A DNA stretch of 64,000 nucleotides from Luteimonas sp. RC10 (GCF_014192745.1 NZ_JACHYJ010000001.1:186001-250000); one strand, 5' to 3'. Numbered from the stretch's first letter, positions 31,135 to 39,993 are shown. Program-made: numbers and translations. Notes: generated by a model from the sequence alone, not told the origin.

Positions 31135-31866
31135 TCAGCCCATCGCGCCGTTGATGCCGATCACCTGGCCGTTGATGTAGCCGGCCGCATCCGAGCACAG
31201 GAAGCCGACCAGCGCGGCGACCTCGTCGGGCGTGCCCGCGCGCCCCGCCGGCACGATCTGCTTGACCATGTCCTCAGGAAACGCGTCCTGCGCCATGCTG
31301 CCGGCGATCACGCCGGGCGCGACCACGTTGACGGCGATGCCGCGGCTGGCCATCTCGCGCGACAGCGATTTGCAGGCGCCGTGCAATGCCGCCTTCGCCG
31401 CGGCGTAGTTGGTCTGGCCGCGGTTGCCAAGCACCGCCGCGACCGACGACACGCTGACGATGCGGCCCCAGCGCTTGCGCGCCATCGGCAGCAGCAGCGG
31501 CTGGGTGACGTGGAAGAAGCCGTGCAGCGAGACGTCGATGACCCGCTTCCACTGCGCTTCGGACATGCCCGCCATCGGCGCATCGTCGTGGATGCCGGCG
31601 TTGTTGACGACGATCTGGATCGCGCCGGCCTCGAGCAATGCCTCGAGCGCGCGGCGCGTGGCCTCGCCGTCGACGACATCGAAGACCACGGCTTCGGCGC
31701 TGCCGCCGGCCTCGGCGATCGCATCGACGACCGCCTGCGCCCGGGCGCGATTGCCGTTGGCATGGACGATGACGTGGTGGCCATCGGCCGCGAGACGCCG
31801 GCAGATCGCACCGCCGAGGTCACCGCTGCCGCCGGTGACGAGCGCGCGCTTGCTGGAAGTGTTCAT
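31135..31866 (-). CDS. 3-oxoacyl-ACP reductase (FabG-like) of the aryl-polyene cluster
   Basis: A 243-residue short-chain dehydrogenase. It has the NADPH-binding TGGSGDLGGAI (residues 11-21), NNAG (88-91), catalytic Ser140/141 and the YxxxK pair Tyr154-Lys158 in GQTNYAAAKAAL. The C terminus AGYINGQVIGINGAMG is FabG-like. It would reduce the 3-keto group in each polyene extension cycle, before the two dehydratases make the conjugated double bond (role of ApeQ in the E. coli system). It lies 80 bp downstream of the first dehydratase gene. Confidence 0.92.
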   Translation of the reverse strand: MNTSSKRALVTGGSGDLGGAICRRLAADGHHVIVHANGNRARAQAVVDAIAEAGGSAEAVVFDVVDGEATRRALEALLEAGAIQIVVNNAGIHDDAPMAGMSEAQWKRVIDVSLHGFFHVTQPLLLPMARKRWGRIVSVSSVAAVLGNRGQTNYAAAKAALHGACKSLSREMASRGIAVNVVAPGVIAGSMAQDAFPEDMVKQIVPAGRAGTPDEVAALVGFLCSDAAGYINGQVIGINGAMG

Positions 31867-31946
31867 GGGGCGATTCTAGCCTCGCCTTGGTGATGCGCTG
31901 AAGCGGGCGTCGCGGCGGCTGGGCCATCCGCAACGCCATGCGCCCC

Positions 31947-32381
31947 TCACGTCCCCAGCATGACTGCCGCGCGGCCCTCGGCCAGCAACACGCCATCGCA
32001 GCGGATGCGGAATGCATACTGCTGGCTGTCGTCGGACTCGACCAGGACCTCGGCCACGCAGTCCAGGTCACCAGCGAGGTCGTCGATGCGGGCGACGTGC
32101 AGCTGCACGCCGCGCAGCGCGACCAGCATGCCCGGCCGCACCCGGCCACCCGCCTGACGCGCGCGCAGGCCGCCGTGGACCGCCATCGCCTGCGCACCGT
32201 ATTCGCACAGATGCAGCGCGCGCAGCTGGCCGTCACTGCGCAGCGGATGGTCGGGCGCGCGATGGCCGGCGCTGCGCAGCGTCACGCTGGCCGCGTCCCA
32301 GGCCACGACCGTGTCCCACAGGCACATCGCGCCCTGGTGCGGGATCATCGAGGCGATGGCGTCGCGATCGAGCCCGGTCAT
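31947..32381 (-). CDS. Hotdog-fold 3-hydroxyacyl-ACP dehydratase 1 (ApeP-like)
   Basis: A 144-residue hotdog protein. IPHQGAMCLWDTVVAWD near the N terminus contains the His that serves as catalytic base in ApeP/FabZ-like dehydratases, and LHLCEYGAQAMAVHGGL is the central helix with the acidic partner. In aryl-polyene synthesis two dehydratases form a heterodimer that dehydrates 3-hydroxyacyl-ACP intermediates; the second is encoded at 36397-36708. Its ATG overlaps the stop of the MMPL exporter (ATGA type). Confidence 0.83.
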   Translation of the reverse strand: MTGLDRDAIASMIPHQGAMCLWDTVVAWDAASVTLRSAGHRAPDHPLRSDGQLRALHLCEYGAQAMAVHGGLRARQAGGRVRPGMLVALRGVQLHVARIDDLAGDLDCVAEVLVESDDSQQYAFRIRCDGVLLAEGRAAVMLGT

Positions 32382-34807
32382 GCGGTCGGTCCCTGTTCCG
32401 AGCGTGCAGCCTCGATCGCGCCGCGGTGGCGCGCGACCAGCAACGACAGCACGAAATTGAAGACCACGCCGAGCGCGACCGTGCTGCCGATCGCGCGCAG
32501 CACCGGGATCGACGACAGCCCCAGCAGGCTGAACACCAGCAGCGTCATCAGGGTGCAGACCACGATCGCGTGCAAGGTGCGGATCTGGTCGTCGCGGTCG
32601 TCGCCGGCATGCTCGAAGAACAGCGCGTAGTCCAGGCCGAGGCCCGCGGCAAGGATCAGCGCGACCAGGTGGAACAGGGTCAGTTCGACGCCGACCAGGC
32701 GCAGCACCGCGATCACGACCAGCAGCGTCAGCAGGGTCGGCAACAGCACCCGCCAGACACGGTGTGGACTGCGCAGCGCGATCCAGACCGTGGCGATCAG
32801 CAACACCAGCGCGACCGCCATCGCAGCCACGACACGGCCGCGATACTCGACCACCAGCGATTCGGACGCGGCCTTCATGTCCAGCAGGCGCAGCTCGACG
32901 CCGGGGCTGCGCTGCTGGGCGTGAGCGGCAATGGCGGCGATCTCGGCAGGTTCGTCGAGGCCGCTGAGCGAGACCAGCGCGGTGCTGCGGCCGTCGCGCT
33001 CGAGCAACAGGCCCGAGACCGCGGTCGCCAGCGGCGAGCCGGCCAGGTCCTCACGGGTCAGCGGCGGTGCGGTCTTGGCGCGCGCGACATCGGCGACGAA
33101 AGGCTCGAAGGCATCGTCGTTGAATGCAGAGCCGGCCAGTGCATCGGCGAGCATCGCGCGCAGCGCGGGAGTGTCGGGCAATGCGGCCTGACGGACGCGC
33201 TGCAGCTCGGCACTGGGCAGGTAGCGCGCGGCCATGTCGTAACTGTCGAGCCGCCCGTTGGCGACCAGCGCATCGAGCTCGGGGCGCAGCGCGGCGGTCG
33301 CCGCCAGCGCCGCGTCACGCTCGCGCGCCTGCGCGACCAGGACAAACCGCACGTCGGGCGCCCCCAGCTCGGCGCGCAGCTCGGCATCGCGCTGCATCGA
33401 CGCCGCATCGACCGGGGTCAGCTTGGACAGGTCGTTCTGCCAGACCTCGCCCGGCGCGAACGCGATCGCCAGCCCCGAGGCCAGCGCGAGGACGGCCAGC
33501 GACCACTTCGGCCGCGGCAGCGTCTCGATCCAGTGCCACAGCCGTTGCAGCCGCAGCGACGCGGCGATGTCGGGCGGCGACGGGTCGACCAGCCCCGGCA
33601 GCAGGTAGCGCGTGGCCAACGCAGCCACCACCAGCGCCGCGATCGTGAACACCGCCAACTGGCGCAGGCCGTCGACGCCGGAGAACAGGAACGTCGCATA
33701 GGCGATGCAGGTGGCGATCACGCCGGTCGACAGCGCCGGCCACAGGCCGCGCACGTTGCGCCAGGGCGACAGGCCGGCACGCTGGTGACTGAAGAAGTGG
33801 ATCGGATAATCCTGGACCACGCCGATCAGAGTGAAGCCGAAGGCGATCGTGATGCCGTGCACGCCGCCGGGAAACAGCAGTGCGACGGCGGTCAGGCCGG
33901 CGATGCCCGCGCTTGCCAGCGGCAGCACGCCCAGCAGCGGCATCTTCCAGCTGCGATAGGCGATCAGCAGCAGCACGATCAGGCCCAGCGTATCGACCAG
34001 GCCGATGCGCTGCGCCTCGGTCTGGGTCCGGCTGCCGATATCGACCGAGAACGCGCCGGGACCGACGACCTCAAGCCTGGCCGCGCTGCCGCGGGCCTGC
34101 TCGGCGAAGGTCTCGCGGATCGTGCCGACCGCATCGAGCTGACCGGTCGGGTCGAAGCCGGCGGCACGGGTCTCCACCAGCAACAGCGCATGGGTGCCGG
34201 CGCGGTCGAACCAGACCTCGTGCAGCCGCTGCGGGGCGCCGGCCGGTTGCCAGGCCTCGGCCAGGGCCAGGACCTCGAGCGTGGGATCGGAGGGCAACAG
34301 CGGCTCGACGAGTCCGGCGGCCGGCGAGCCGAGATCCTGCAAGCGCGCATCGAGCGCGTCACGCAGGGTGTCGGCATCCAGCGGCGCGTGGTCGAAGGAA
34401 TCGGTCAGCAGGTAGCGGTAGGGCAGCAGATGCTCGGGGAAGGCCTCGAGTCCCGCCTCGCCGCCATTGGTCACCAGCGTGAACCGCGCATCGCCGGCGA
34501 GCGCATCGTGCAGCGCGCGCGACCGCGCGGCCAGCGCCTCGGGCGCCTCGCCCGAGATCGCCAGCATCAGCAGTCGCGAGCCCGGCCCGTCACCGAGTTC
34601 GTCGATCAGCAGCCGCTGCTCGGGTGTGCGCGCATCGGGCAGGAAGCGGCGCAGGTCGCCGCTGAACTCCAGCGCCTGCCCGGCCACCCAGCTCAGCGCA
34701 GCCAGCGCCAGCAGCCAGGCGACGGCCAGGCCCAGCCGCAGGCGCGGCCGCTGCAGCAGCCGTTCGCGAAAGCCCGGCCCCCTGCTCAACGCGGCACGTC
34801 GTGGCAC
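32378..34807 (-). CDS. MMPL/RND-type exporter of the pigment cluster
   Basis: An 809-residue inner-membrane transporter with two repeats, each of one N-terminal helix, a large periplasmic loop and five helices. The first periplasmic loop spans about residues 48-265 and the second about 440-620. TM4-like segments include GFTLIGVVQDYPIHFF and AAGLGLDYALFF, with the conserved acidic residues of MMPL pumps (D-Y in both repeats). It should move the aryl-polyene lipid to the outer leaflet or to the LolA-like carrier. The start is GTG 34807, overlapping the carrier gene by 22 bp; the lack of an ATG nearby leaves the start less certain. Confidence 0.88.
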   Translation of the reverse strand: MPRRAALSRGPGFRERLLQRPRLRLGLAVAWLLALAALSWVAGQALEFSGDLRRFLPDARTPEQRLLIDELGDGPGSRLLMLAISGEAPEALAARSRALHDALAGDARFTLVTNGGEAGLEAFPEHLLPYRYLLTDSFDHAPLDADTLRDALDARLQDLGSPAAGLVEPLLPSDPTLEVLALAEAWQPAGAPQRLHEVWFDRAGTHALLLVETRAAGFDPTGQLDAVGTIRETFAEQARGSAARLEVVGPGAFSVDIGSRTQTEAQRIGLVDTLGLIVLLLIAYRSWKMPLLGVLPLASAGIAGLTAVALLFPGGVHGITIAFGFTLIGVVQDYPIHFFSHQRAGLSPWRNVRGLWPALSTGVIATCIAYATFLFSGVDGLRQLAVFTIAALVVAALATRYLLPGLVDPSPPDIAASLRLQRLWHWIETLPRPKWSLAVLALASGLAIAFAPGEVWQNDLSKLTPVDAASMQRDAELRAELGAPDVRFVLVAQARERDAALAATAALRPELDALVANGRLDSYDMAARYLPSAELQRVRQAALPDTPALRAMLADALAGSAFNDDAFEPFVADVARAKTAPPLTREDLAGSPLATAVSGLLLERDGRSTALVSLSGLDEPAEIAAIAAHAQQRSPGVELRLLDMKAASESLVVEYRGRVVAAMAVALVLLIATVWIALRSPHRVWRVLLPTLLTLLVVIAVLRLVGVELTLFHLVALILAAGLGLDYALFFEHAGDDRDDQIRTLHAIVVCTLMTLLVFSLLGLSSIPVLRAIGSTVALGVVFNFVLSLLVARHRGAIEAARSEQGPTA

Positions 34808-35523
34808 AGCCGCCGCGCGGCCTCGGGCGAATCGACCGCCGCGGCATCGGCCGCGGCTCCGCCAAGCAGCGTCGGCTGGGGATCGCCTTGCTTGGGCTGG
34901 GTCTCGATACAGCGCAGCTCGGCATCGCGGCCGCGCAGCACGATCGCGGTCAGCCGGCTGGCGGCGCGCGGATCGCGCGGCGTCAATCGCAAGGTCCAGT
35001 CGGCAGGCACGCCATCGGCCTGGAGCGCATACAGCGCCTCGAGCGCGGTACGATCGCCAGCGAGCAGCGCGCCGAAGCTGTCCTGCAGTGCCGCCAGCTC
35101 GGGCACGCGTGCGAGCGAGAACGTGCGCGGCGCGCGCCCTTCGCGCGCGATCGTCGCCGCGCCGGCGCGGATCGTCGTGGTCTCGGCGTAGGGGCTGCGC
35201 ACCTCGCGTACCAGCGTGCCGGCATCGGGGCGGCGGTACTCGCCGACCAGAGCGAGCGGCCGCTTGAGCATCGAGGACGTGCGCAATTCCACGAACGGCG
35301 TCGCGCTCGGCCCGGACTGGGTCAACCGCTGCAGGATCCAGTCGGCATCGACGCTGCGCGGCGCGACGGCCGACGGCGTCGGCACACGATCGCGCGACTG
35401 GCCGGCACGCAGCGGGGCATCAACTGTCTGCGCCGCGCTCCAGGTCGGAGCCAGGCACAGCATCGCCAGCAGCAGGCAAGGCGTCCGCCACCGAAGCGCG
35501 GGCGTCGCGTTTCCAGAAGTCAT
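34786..35523 (-). CDS. LolA-like outer-membrane lipid carrier of the pigment cluster
   Basis: A 245-residue secreted protein. The signal peptide (CLLLAMLCLAPTWSAAQ) ends near residue 32, and the mature part has the LolA-related order VDADWILQRL, TPFVELRTSSMLKRPLALVGEYRRP and YAETTTI. Aryl-polyene clusters encode such periplasmic carriers (ApeG-like) next to the MMPL pump to bring the product to the outer membrane. ATG 35523 gives a proper signal peptide but overlaps the upstream acyltransferase by 104 bp; no closer start keeps the signal peptide. The stop lies inside the exporter's 5' end. Confidence 0.78.
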   Translation of the reverse strand: MTSGNATPALRWRTPCLLLAMLCLAPTWSAAQTVDAPLRAGQSRDRVPTPSAVAPRSVDADWILQRLTQSGPSATPFVELRTSSMLKRPLALVGEYRRPDAGTLVREVRSPYAETTTIRAGAATIAREGRAPRTFSLARVPELAALQDSFGALLAGDRTALEALYALQADGVPADWTLRLTPRDPRAASRLTAIVLRGRDAELRCIETQPKQGDPQPTLLGGAAADAAAVDSPEAARRLCHDVPR

Positions 35524-36400
35524 AGAAATTGAACCAGTTGTAGGGGGCGCTGCGCGCATGATGCTCCAGACGCGCGGCGTAACGGCAGATGAGTGCGGCC
35601 ACGCCGTGCATGCGTTCGCGCCGCGGTAGATCAACGCCTTCGCTGAAAGGCTCGAACACCAGGTCGTAACGATTGCCGCCGCGGTACAGGCCGAAGGCCA
35701 GCATCACCGGCACCTTCAGCACCGAGGCAAGCAACCAGGGCGCGACCGGAAATGGCGCCGGCGCACCGAAGAACGGCACCTCGAGCGTCGCACCGCCCTC
35801 CTGGCTGCGATCGACCAGCAGCGCGACCATCGCGCCTTGGGTCAGCGCGCCCTGGATCGCCAGCGCGACCGAAGGCCCATCGGCGCCGGCATCGATCACG
35901 GTCGCGGCGACTTCGGGGTTGAGCGCCTCGAGCAATTCAGTCACCGCACGGCCATGCGCGCGGTCGAGCACGACGCGGATCGGCGTGTCGGGACGCTGGC
36001 GCGCGAGCACGCGCAGCACCTCGAAGCTGCCCAGGTGCGAGCCGAACAGCAGCACGCCGCGTCCGGCTTCGAGATGCCGGTGCAGCGTCGGCAAGCCCTC
36101 GGTGCGCACGTCGAACCGGCGCGTGGACTCGCTGAGCAGATAGATCCGGTCCAGGATCGTCGCGGCGAAGGTATGGATATGGCGCGCGACCTCGCCCAGC
36201 GTCGCAGGACGGCCGAACACCCGCGAGAGGTAGGCCCGCGAGTCGCGTCGCTCCGCGCCCCGGCGCAGCAGGAAGTACAGCGTGATCGGATACAGGAGCG
36301 CGCGCGCCGGCGTGCGCCCACAGCATCGGCCGATGTTGCGGATCAGCGACAGCGCGAACCGCCCGCCGCCCTCGCGGCGGCGCTTCCACTCGCTGCTCAT
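35420..36400 (-). CDS. LpxL/HtrB-like acyltransferase of the pigment cluster
   Basis: A 326-residue membrane-associated acyltransferase. The catalytic HxxxxE motif of the LpxL/LABLAT family is visible as GSHLGSFEVLR, followed by RVVLDRAHG and LVDRSQEGGATLEVPFFG, the usual second block. One N-terminal hydrophobic segment (ARALLYPITLYFLLRRG) is present. In aryl-polyene clusters it is the candidate for joining the polyene chain to a lipid core. Its ATG overlaps the stop of the second dehydratase (ATGA), and its 3' end overlaps the LolA-like gene. Confidence 0.85.
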   Translation of the reverse strand: MSSEWKRRREGGGRFALSLIRNIGRCCGRTPARALLYPITLYFLLRRGAERRDSRAYLSRVFGRPATLGEVARHIHTFAATILDRIYLLSESTRRFDVRTEGLPTLHRHLEAGRGVLLFGSHLGSFEVLRVLARQRPDTPIRVVLDRAHGRAVTELLEALNPEVAATVIDAGADGPSVALAIQGALTQGAMVALLVDRSQEGGATLEVPFFGAPAPFPVAPWLLASVLKVPVMLAFGLYRGGNRYDLVFEPFSEGVDLPRRERMHGVAALICRYAARLEHHARSAPYNWFNFYDFWKRDARASVADALPAAGDAVPGSDLERGADS

Positions 36401-36708
36401 GCCGATGCCGGGCTCGCCGCGGCGATCTCGCCCGACGCCAGCAGCGTGCCGTCACGCTCGACCCGGAACCGCCAGCGCGGCCCCTGCCCCGCGATCGGCT
36501 CGAGCCGGATCGCCGCGGTCTGCTCGGGCAGCAGCGGCTGCACGAACTTCACCTGCGGCAGGCGCAGCGCACCCAAGGGACCATGCAGCGCTTCGATCGC
36601 CGCGACCACGCGGTCGAGGATCACCACACCCGGCACCACCGGCCGCCCGGGAAAATGGCCGGGCAGGCAGGGATGCGTCGCCTCGACGAGGAGAGCGTCA
36701 GCCACCAC
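36397..36708 (-). CDS. Hotdog-fold 3-hydroxyacyl-ACP dehydratase 2 (ApeI-like)
   Basis: A 103-residue hotdog protein. HPCLPGHFPGRPVVPGVVILD is the FabZ/FabA-like motif with catalytic His, and KFVQPLLPEQT the second strand. Dehydratase 1 at 31947 is the likely heterodimer partner. No ATG is available: the start is placed at GTG 36708, just 2 nt after the TGA of the upstream acyltransferase. The missing central helix found in longer FabZ enzymes fits the very short ApeI type. Confidence 0.8.
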   Translation of the reverse strand: MVADALLVEATHPCLPGHFPGRPVVPGVVILDRVVAAIEALHGPLGALRLPQVKFVQPLLPEQTAAIRLEPIAGQGPRWRFRVERDGTLLASGEIAAASPASA

Positions 36709-36709
36709 C

Positions 36710-37477
36710 TCAACGCTCCAGCATCGTGGCGACCGCGGCCTGGGCTTGTTGCGCCACCGCCTGGCGGCCGGCAGCGCCGGTGCGGCCGGCGACCGGGATC
36801 GGCTGCCCGACCACGGCGCGCATCGGCCCGCGGCGAACACGGAAGAACCCCTGCACCGGCAGCACCGCGCCGGTGCCATGCAACGCGATCGGCAGCACGT
36901 CGACACCGGCATCGATCGCGGCCTGGAACGAGCCGGACTTGAATTCGCCGAGCCGGCCGTCGCGCGAGCGCGTGCCCTCGGGGAACAGGCACAGCGTATG
37001 GCCCGCCCCCAGTACCTGGGCGACCTGGCGTCGCAACTGCGGGCCGGCGCGGCGGTCGTCGCGGCTGATGAACAGCATGCCGGTCGCGCGGGCGTAGAGA
37101 TTGAGGAACGGCACCCGCCGCATTTCCTCCTTGAGCAGGAAGCGCAGCGGCACCGGCACGGCCATGAACAACACGCAGATGTCGAGCAGCGACTCGTGGT
37201 TGGCGACCACCAGATACGGCCGCGACCAGTCGACCGCGTCGGCGCCTTCGACCGTCAACCCGCCAGCCGGCCCAATCAGGCCCGGCGCCCAGCGCGTGCG
37301 CGCCATGTCCAGCGCCAGCCCGCTGCGTCCGGTGACCGTCTGCAGACACAGGGCCACGCTGATCCAGCCCGCCGTCCAGAGCAGGGTGAACAGGAACTGC
37401 AGCGCATTCAACGCGAGCATCGGCAGGGCGGTGAAGGTCGCCGCTCCGGTCTCGGCGCGGGTCTGTCGGTATTCCAT
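36710..37477 (-). CDS. 1-acyl-sn-glycerol-3-phosphate acyltransferase-like (PlsC family)
   Basis: A 255-residue membrane acyltransferase. Motif I is NHESLLD (the NHx4D catalytic pair), motif II region is LFISRDDRRAG, and motif III is LFPEGTRSRDG. One hydrophobic N-terminal segment anchors it (LNALQFLFTLLWTAGWISVALCL). Xanthomonas pigment clusters carry a similar acyltransferase that is thought to help attach the aryl polyene to a glycerol- or lipid-type acceptor. ATG 37477 is preceded by a usable spacing after the COG4648 gene (52 bp gap). Confidence 0.86.
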   Translation of the reverse strand: MEYRQTRAETGAATFTALPMLALNALQFLFTLLWTAGWISVALCLQTVTGRSGLALDMARTRWAPGLIGPAGGLTVEGADAVDWSRPYLVVANHESLLDICVLFMAVPVPLRFLLKEEMRRVPFLNLYARATGMLFISRDDRRAGPQLRRQVAQVLGAGHTLCLFPEGTRSRDGRLGEFKSGSFQAAIDAGVDVLPIALHGTGAVLPVQGFFRVRRGPMRAVVGQPIPVAGRTGAAGRQAVAQQAQAAVATMLER

Positions 37478-37529
37478 TGGGGCGCTAGGATACGGGGATC
37501 GCGCCCGGACTGCGCGTGCTCCCCCGGGT

Positions 37530-38213
37530 TCAGCGCAGCAGGTCGCGCCAGAACACCGGCCCGAGGCCCACGAGCTTGCGCAGAAAATCCGCGAAACTGT
37601 GGTAGCGGCCCGGGAAGCGCCGCTTGCGGACCATGAACTCGAGCGCGAAGAAGCCGCCAATGACCCCGTAGTTGAGCAGATTGGCGAACCAGGACCACTG
37701 CTCGGGGGTGATCGGCCAGGGTGAGGCGATCCCCAGGCGCTCGAGCAACCCGCCGGGGCTCGCCACGAGCGCCAATCCCAGGTTGGCCGCCGCCATCACC
37801 ACCAGCACCGCCGCCCAGGCCGCGGTCAGACTGCGGGTGTAGCGCCGCAGATCCGGTGCGATGTCCTGCGGATCGCCGCCCTCGATCCCGGCCACGATCC
37901 GGGTGATCAGCGGCTCGACGCCGGGGCGCAGCGTGCGCGCGAAGATCCAGGCGATCGCCAGTACGAACACCACCGGCACCAGCAGCAACGGCAAGGCGGC
38001 CTGGCCGGCGTCGTACAGCGCGTACGCCCCCCAGCCGGCCAGGGGCAGCGCCGCAAACGCCCACAGCCGGCGGTGCAGCAGCGGTTCGACCAGCAGCATC
38101 GCGATCAGCAGGCCCAGCGCGGCGAGCGCGCAGCCGTCGTGCTGCCACAGGCTGGCCAGGTGGGCCAGGACCGCGTAGCCCAGGGCCAGCAGCAGTTGCA
38201 GCAGGGCGATCAA
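37530..38213 (-). CDS. COG4648-type membrane protein of the pigment cluster
   Basis: A 227-residue protein with about six hydrophobic helices (e.g. LALGYAVLAHLASLW, ALAALGLLIAMLLVEPLL, LLLVPVVFVLAIAWIFA, AAWAAVLVVMAAANLGLALVA). A C-terminal RYHSFADFLRKLV segment is characteristic of the COG4648 family found in aryl-polyene clusters, with unknown biochemical role. The start is a TTG whose T overlaps the ACP stop (TTGA), so translation is coupled to the ACP gene. Confidence 0.78.
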   Translation of the reverse strand: MIALLQLLLALGYAVLAHLASLWQHDGCALAALGLLIAMLLVEPLLHRRLWAFAALPLAGWGAYALYDAGQAALPLLLVPVVFVLAIAWIFARTLRPGVEPLITRIVAGIEGGDPQDIAPDLRRYTRSLTAAWAAVLVVMAAANLGLALVASPGGLLERLGIASPWPITPEQWSWFANLLNYGVIGGFFALEFMVRKRRFPGRYHSFADFLRKLVGLGPVFWRDLLR

Positions 38214-38479
38214 GTGGTGCGGTGCTGCTCGACGTGCGCCGACAGCGCCCGCAGCGAGGCGAAGATCTTGCGGTTCTCGTCATTGTCCGAACGCAGCTGG
38301 AAGCCGTAGCGCTTGCTCACTGCCAATGCCAGCTCCAGCGCATCGATCGAGTCCAGGCCCAGCCCGGCATTGAACAGCGGCGCCTCGGGATCGATGTCGC
38401 CGGGCTGGACATCTTCCAGGTTCAGGCTTTCGACCAGCAACTGCGCGAGCGCGTGCTCGGCCTCGGTTTGTGCGGACAT
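38210..38479 (-). CDS. Acyl carrier protein of the aryl-polyene cluster
   Basis: An 89-residue acidic carrier protein with the phosphopantetheine site GLDSIDALEL (Ser44). Helix 1 is HALAQLLVESLNLEDV and helix 2 follows the DSID. The ACP carries the growing polyene chain as a thioester. ATG 38479 is used; an upstream ATG at 38491 would add four residues. It is the first gene of the minus-strand block, divergent from the second flavoenzyme across a 146-bp promoter region. Only one ACP is present here, whereas E. coli and Xanthomonas-type clusters often have two. Confidence 0.92.
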   Translation of the reverse strand: MSAQTEAEHALAQLLVESLNLEDVQPGDIDPEAPLFNAGLGLDSIDALELALAVSKRYGFQLRSDNDENRKIFASLRALSAHVEQHRTT

Positions 38480-38585
38480 GCGGTGTTCCATCGGTGGGCA
38501 GGTCGCCACGATCCGGCATCGGGCCTGGCCGCGCAAGCGCCCGGTGCCGCCGCCCCTGCCGCGCAGCGGTCCACCGGCCTTCCGC

Positions 38586-38591
38586 TATGAT
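38586..38591 (+). promoter_or_regulatory. -10 box of the second flavoenzyme gene
   Basis: TATGAT forms a good -10 hexamer 35 nt before ATG 38626. It overlaps a possible ATGATG start at 38587, which therefore is probably promoter DNA and not the translation start. Confidence 0.5.
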
Positions 38592-38625
38592 GCGCGCCTG
38601 CTCTGGCCGACCGCTGTTTCCCTGG

Positions 38626-39993
38626 ATGACCCCCGCCCCGACCGTTGCCACCGATGCTCCCGCTCTGCAGGCCGACGTGGTGATCATCGGCGGCGGGCCG
38701 GCCGGCAGCACCGCGGCGGCCCTGCTCGCGCGCGCTGGTCACCAGGTGGTCGTGCTGGAGAAGGACGCCCATCCCCGGTTCCACATCGGCGAGTCGCTGT
38801 TGCCGATGAACATGCCGATCCTCGAAGAACTGGGCGTGCTCGACCAGGTCCGCGCGATCGGCGTGCACAAGGCCGGCGCCGACTTTCCGCTGCCCGGCGA
38901 GGCCAAGAGCCATGTATTCCGCTTCAACCGCACGCTCACGCCCGGCCCCGATGCCGCCGTGCACGTGCGCCGCGACCAGTTCGACCAGTTGCTGTTCGAG
39001 CACGCACGCGCCTGTGGCGCGGACATGCACGCGTGCACGCGCGTGGTGCACGTGGCGTTCGGCGCGGACGGCCGGCCTGAACGAGTGGATGCAATCAAAG
39101 CCGACGGCAGCACGCTGGCGCTGCGGCCGCGCTACCTGATCGACGCCAGCGGCCGCGATACCGTCGTGGCGGCGCAGCGCCGGCTCAAGCGCAAGAATCC
39201 GACGCACCAGTCGGCGGCGTTGTTCAGCCATTTCCGTGGCGTGGCCCGCCAGCCCGGCATCGATGCCGGCAACATCACGATCGCGCGCTTCGAGCATGGC
39301 TGGTTCTGGCTCATCCCGCTGCCCGACGATGTGATGAGCGTGGGCGCGGTGTGCCTGCCCGAATACTTGCGCCAGCGCAGCGCCGACGGCGGCCGCATCG
39401 ACAACGAGACGCTGCTGATGCGCACGCTGGAAGCCAACCCGGCCGTGCGCGCGCGCATGCAAGGCGCCGAGCGGATCGCCCCGGTCCACGCCACCGGCAA
39501 CTACTCGTATGCCGCCACGCGCATGGCCGGGCCGGGCTGGATCCTGATCGGCGATGCCTACGCGTTCGTCGATCCGATCTTTTCGTCGGGCGTGTTTCTG
39601 GCCATGGACAGCGCCCGGCAGGCCGCGGCACTGGTCGATGCGTCGCTGCGCACGCCGGCACGCGAGGCCAGGCTGCAGCGCGCAATGCAGGCCCGGCTCG
39701 ACCGCGGTCTGCGACACTTCACGTGGTTCATCTATCGCTTCAACACGCCGGTCATGCAGCGGCTGTTCTCGGCGCCCCGCAACGATCTGCAACTGGAGCA
39801 GGCGGTGATCTCAATGCTGGCCGGAGACGTTTTCGACAATGCGGCGGTGCGCTGGCGCCTGTACGTATTCCGCATGATCTATGCGCTCAATGCGATCGCG
39901 ATCGCACCGCAGGCGCTGCGCGGCTGGCGCACGCGACGCCGCCAGGCCCGCGTCGCCTTCCGCGGCGACACGCTGCACGGCGGCAACCCGTGA
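38626..39993 (+). CDS. Second FAD-dependent oxidoreductase (tryptophan-halogenase-like)
   Basis: A 455-residue flavoenzyme. ADVVIIGGGPAGSTAAALLA binds FAD, HIGESLLP is the halogenase/monooxygenase flavin motif, YLIDASGRDTVVA the second dinucleotide site and LIGDAYAFVDPIFSSGV the C-terminal flavin motif. The WFWLIPL stretch approximates the WxWxIP halogenase motif, here with Leu in place of the third position. The enzyme is shorter than the first flavoenzyme and not closely similar to it. It starts the third block, and its stop overlaps the XanB2 start (GTGA), tying it to the aryl-precursor step. Ring oxidation or halogenation is inferred. Confidence 0.85.
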   Translation: MTPAPTVATDAPALQADVVIIGGGPAGSTAAALLARAGHQVVVLEKDAHPRFHIGESLLPMNMPILEELGVLDQVRAIGVHKAGADFPLPGEAKSHVFRFNRTLTPGPDAAVHVRRDQFDQLLFEHARACGADMHACTRVVHVAFGADGRPERVDAIKADGSTLALRPRYLIDASGRDTVVAAQRRLKRKNPTHQSAALFSHFRGVARQPGIDAGNITIARFEHGWFWLIPLPDDVMSVGAVCLPEYLRQRSADGGRIDNETLLMRTLEANPAVRARMQGAERIAPVHATGNYSYAATRMAGPGWILIGDAYAFVDPIFSSGVFLAMDSARQAAALVDASLRTPAREARLQRAMQARLDRGLRHFTWFIYRFNTPVMQRLFSAPRNDLQLEQAVISMLAGDVFDNAAVRWRLYVFRMIYALNAIAIAPQALRGWRTRRRQARVAFRGDTLHGGNP

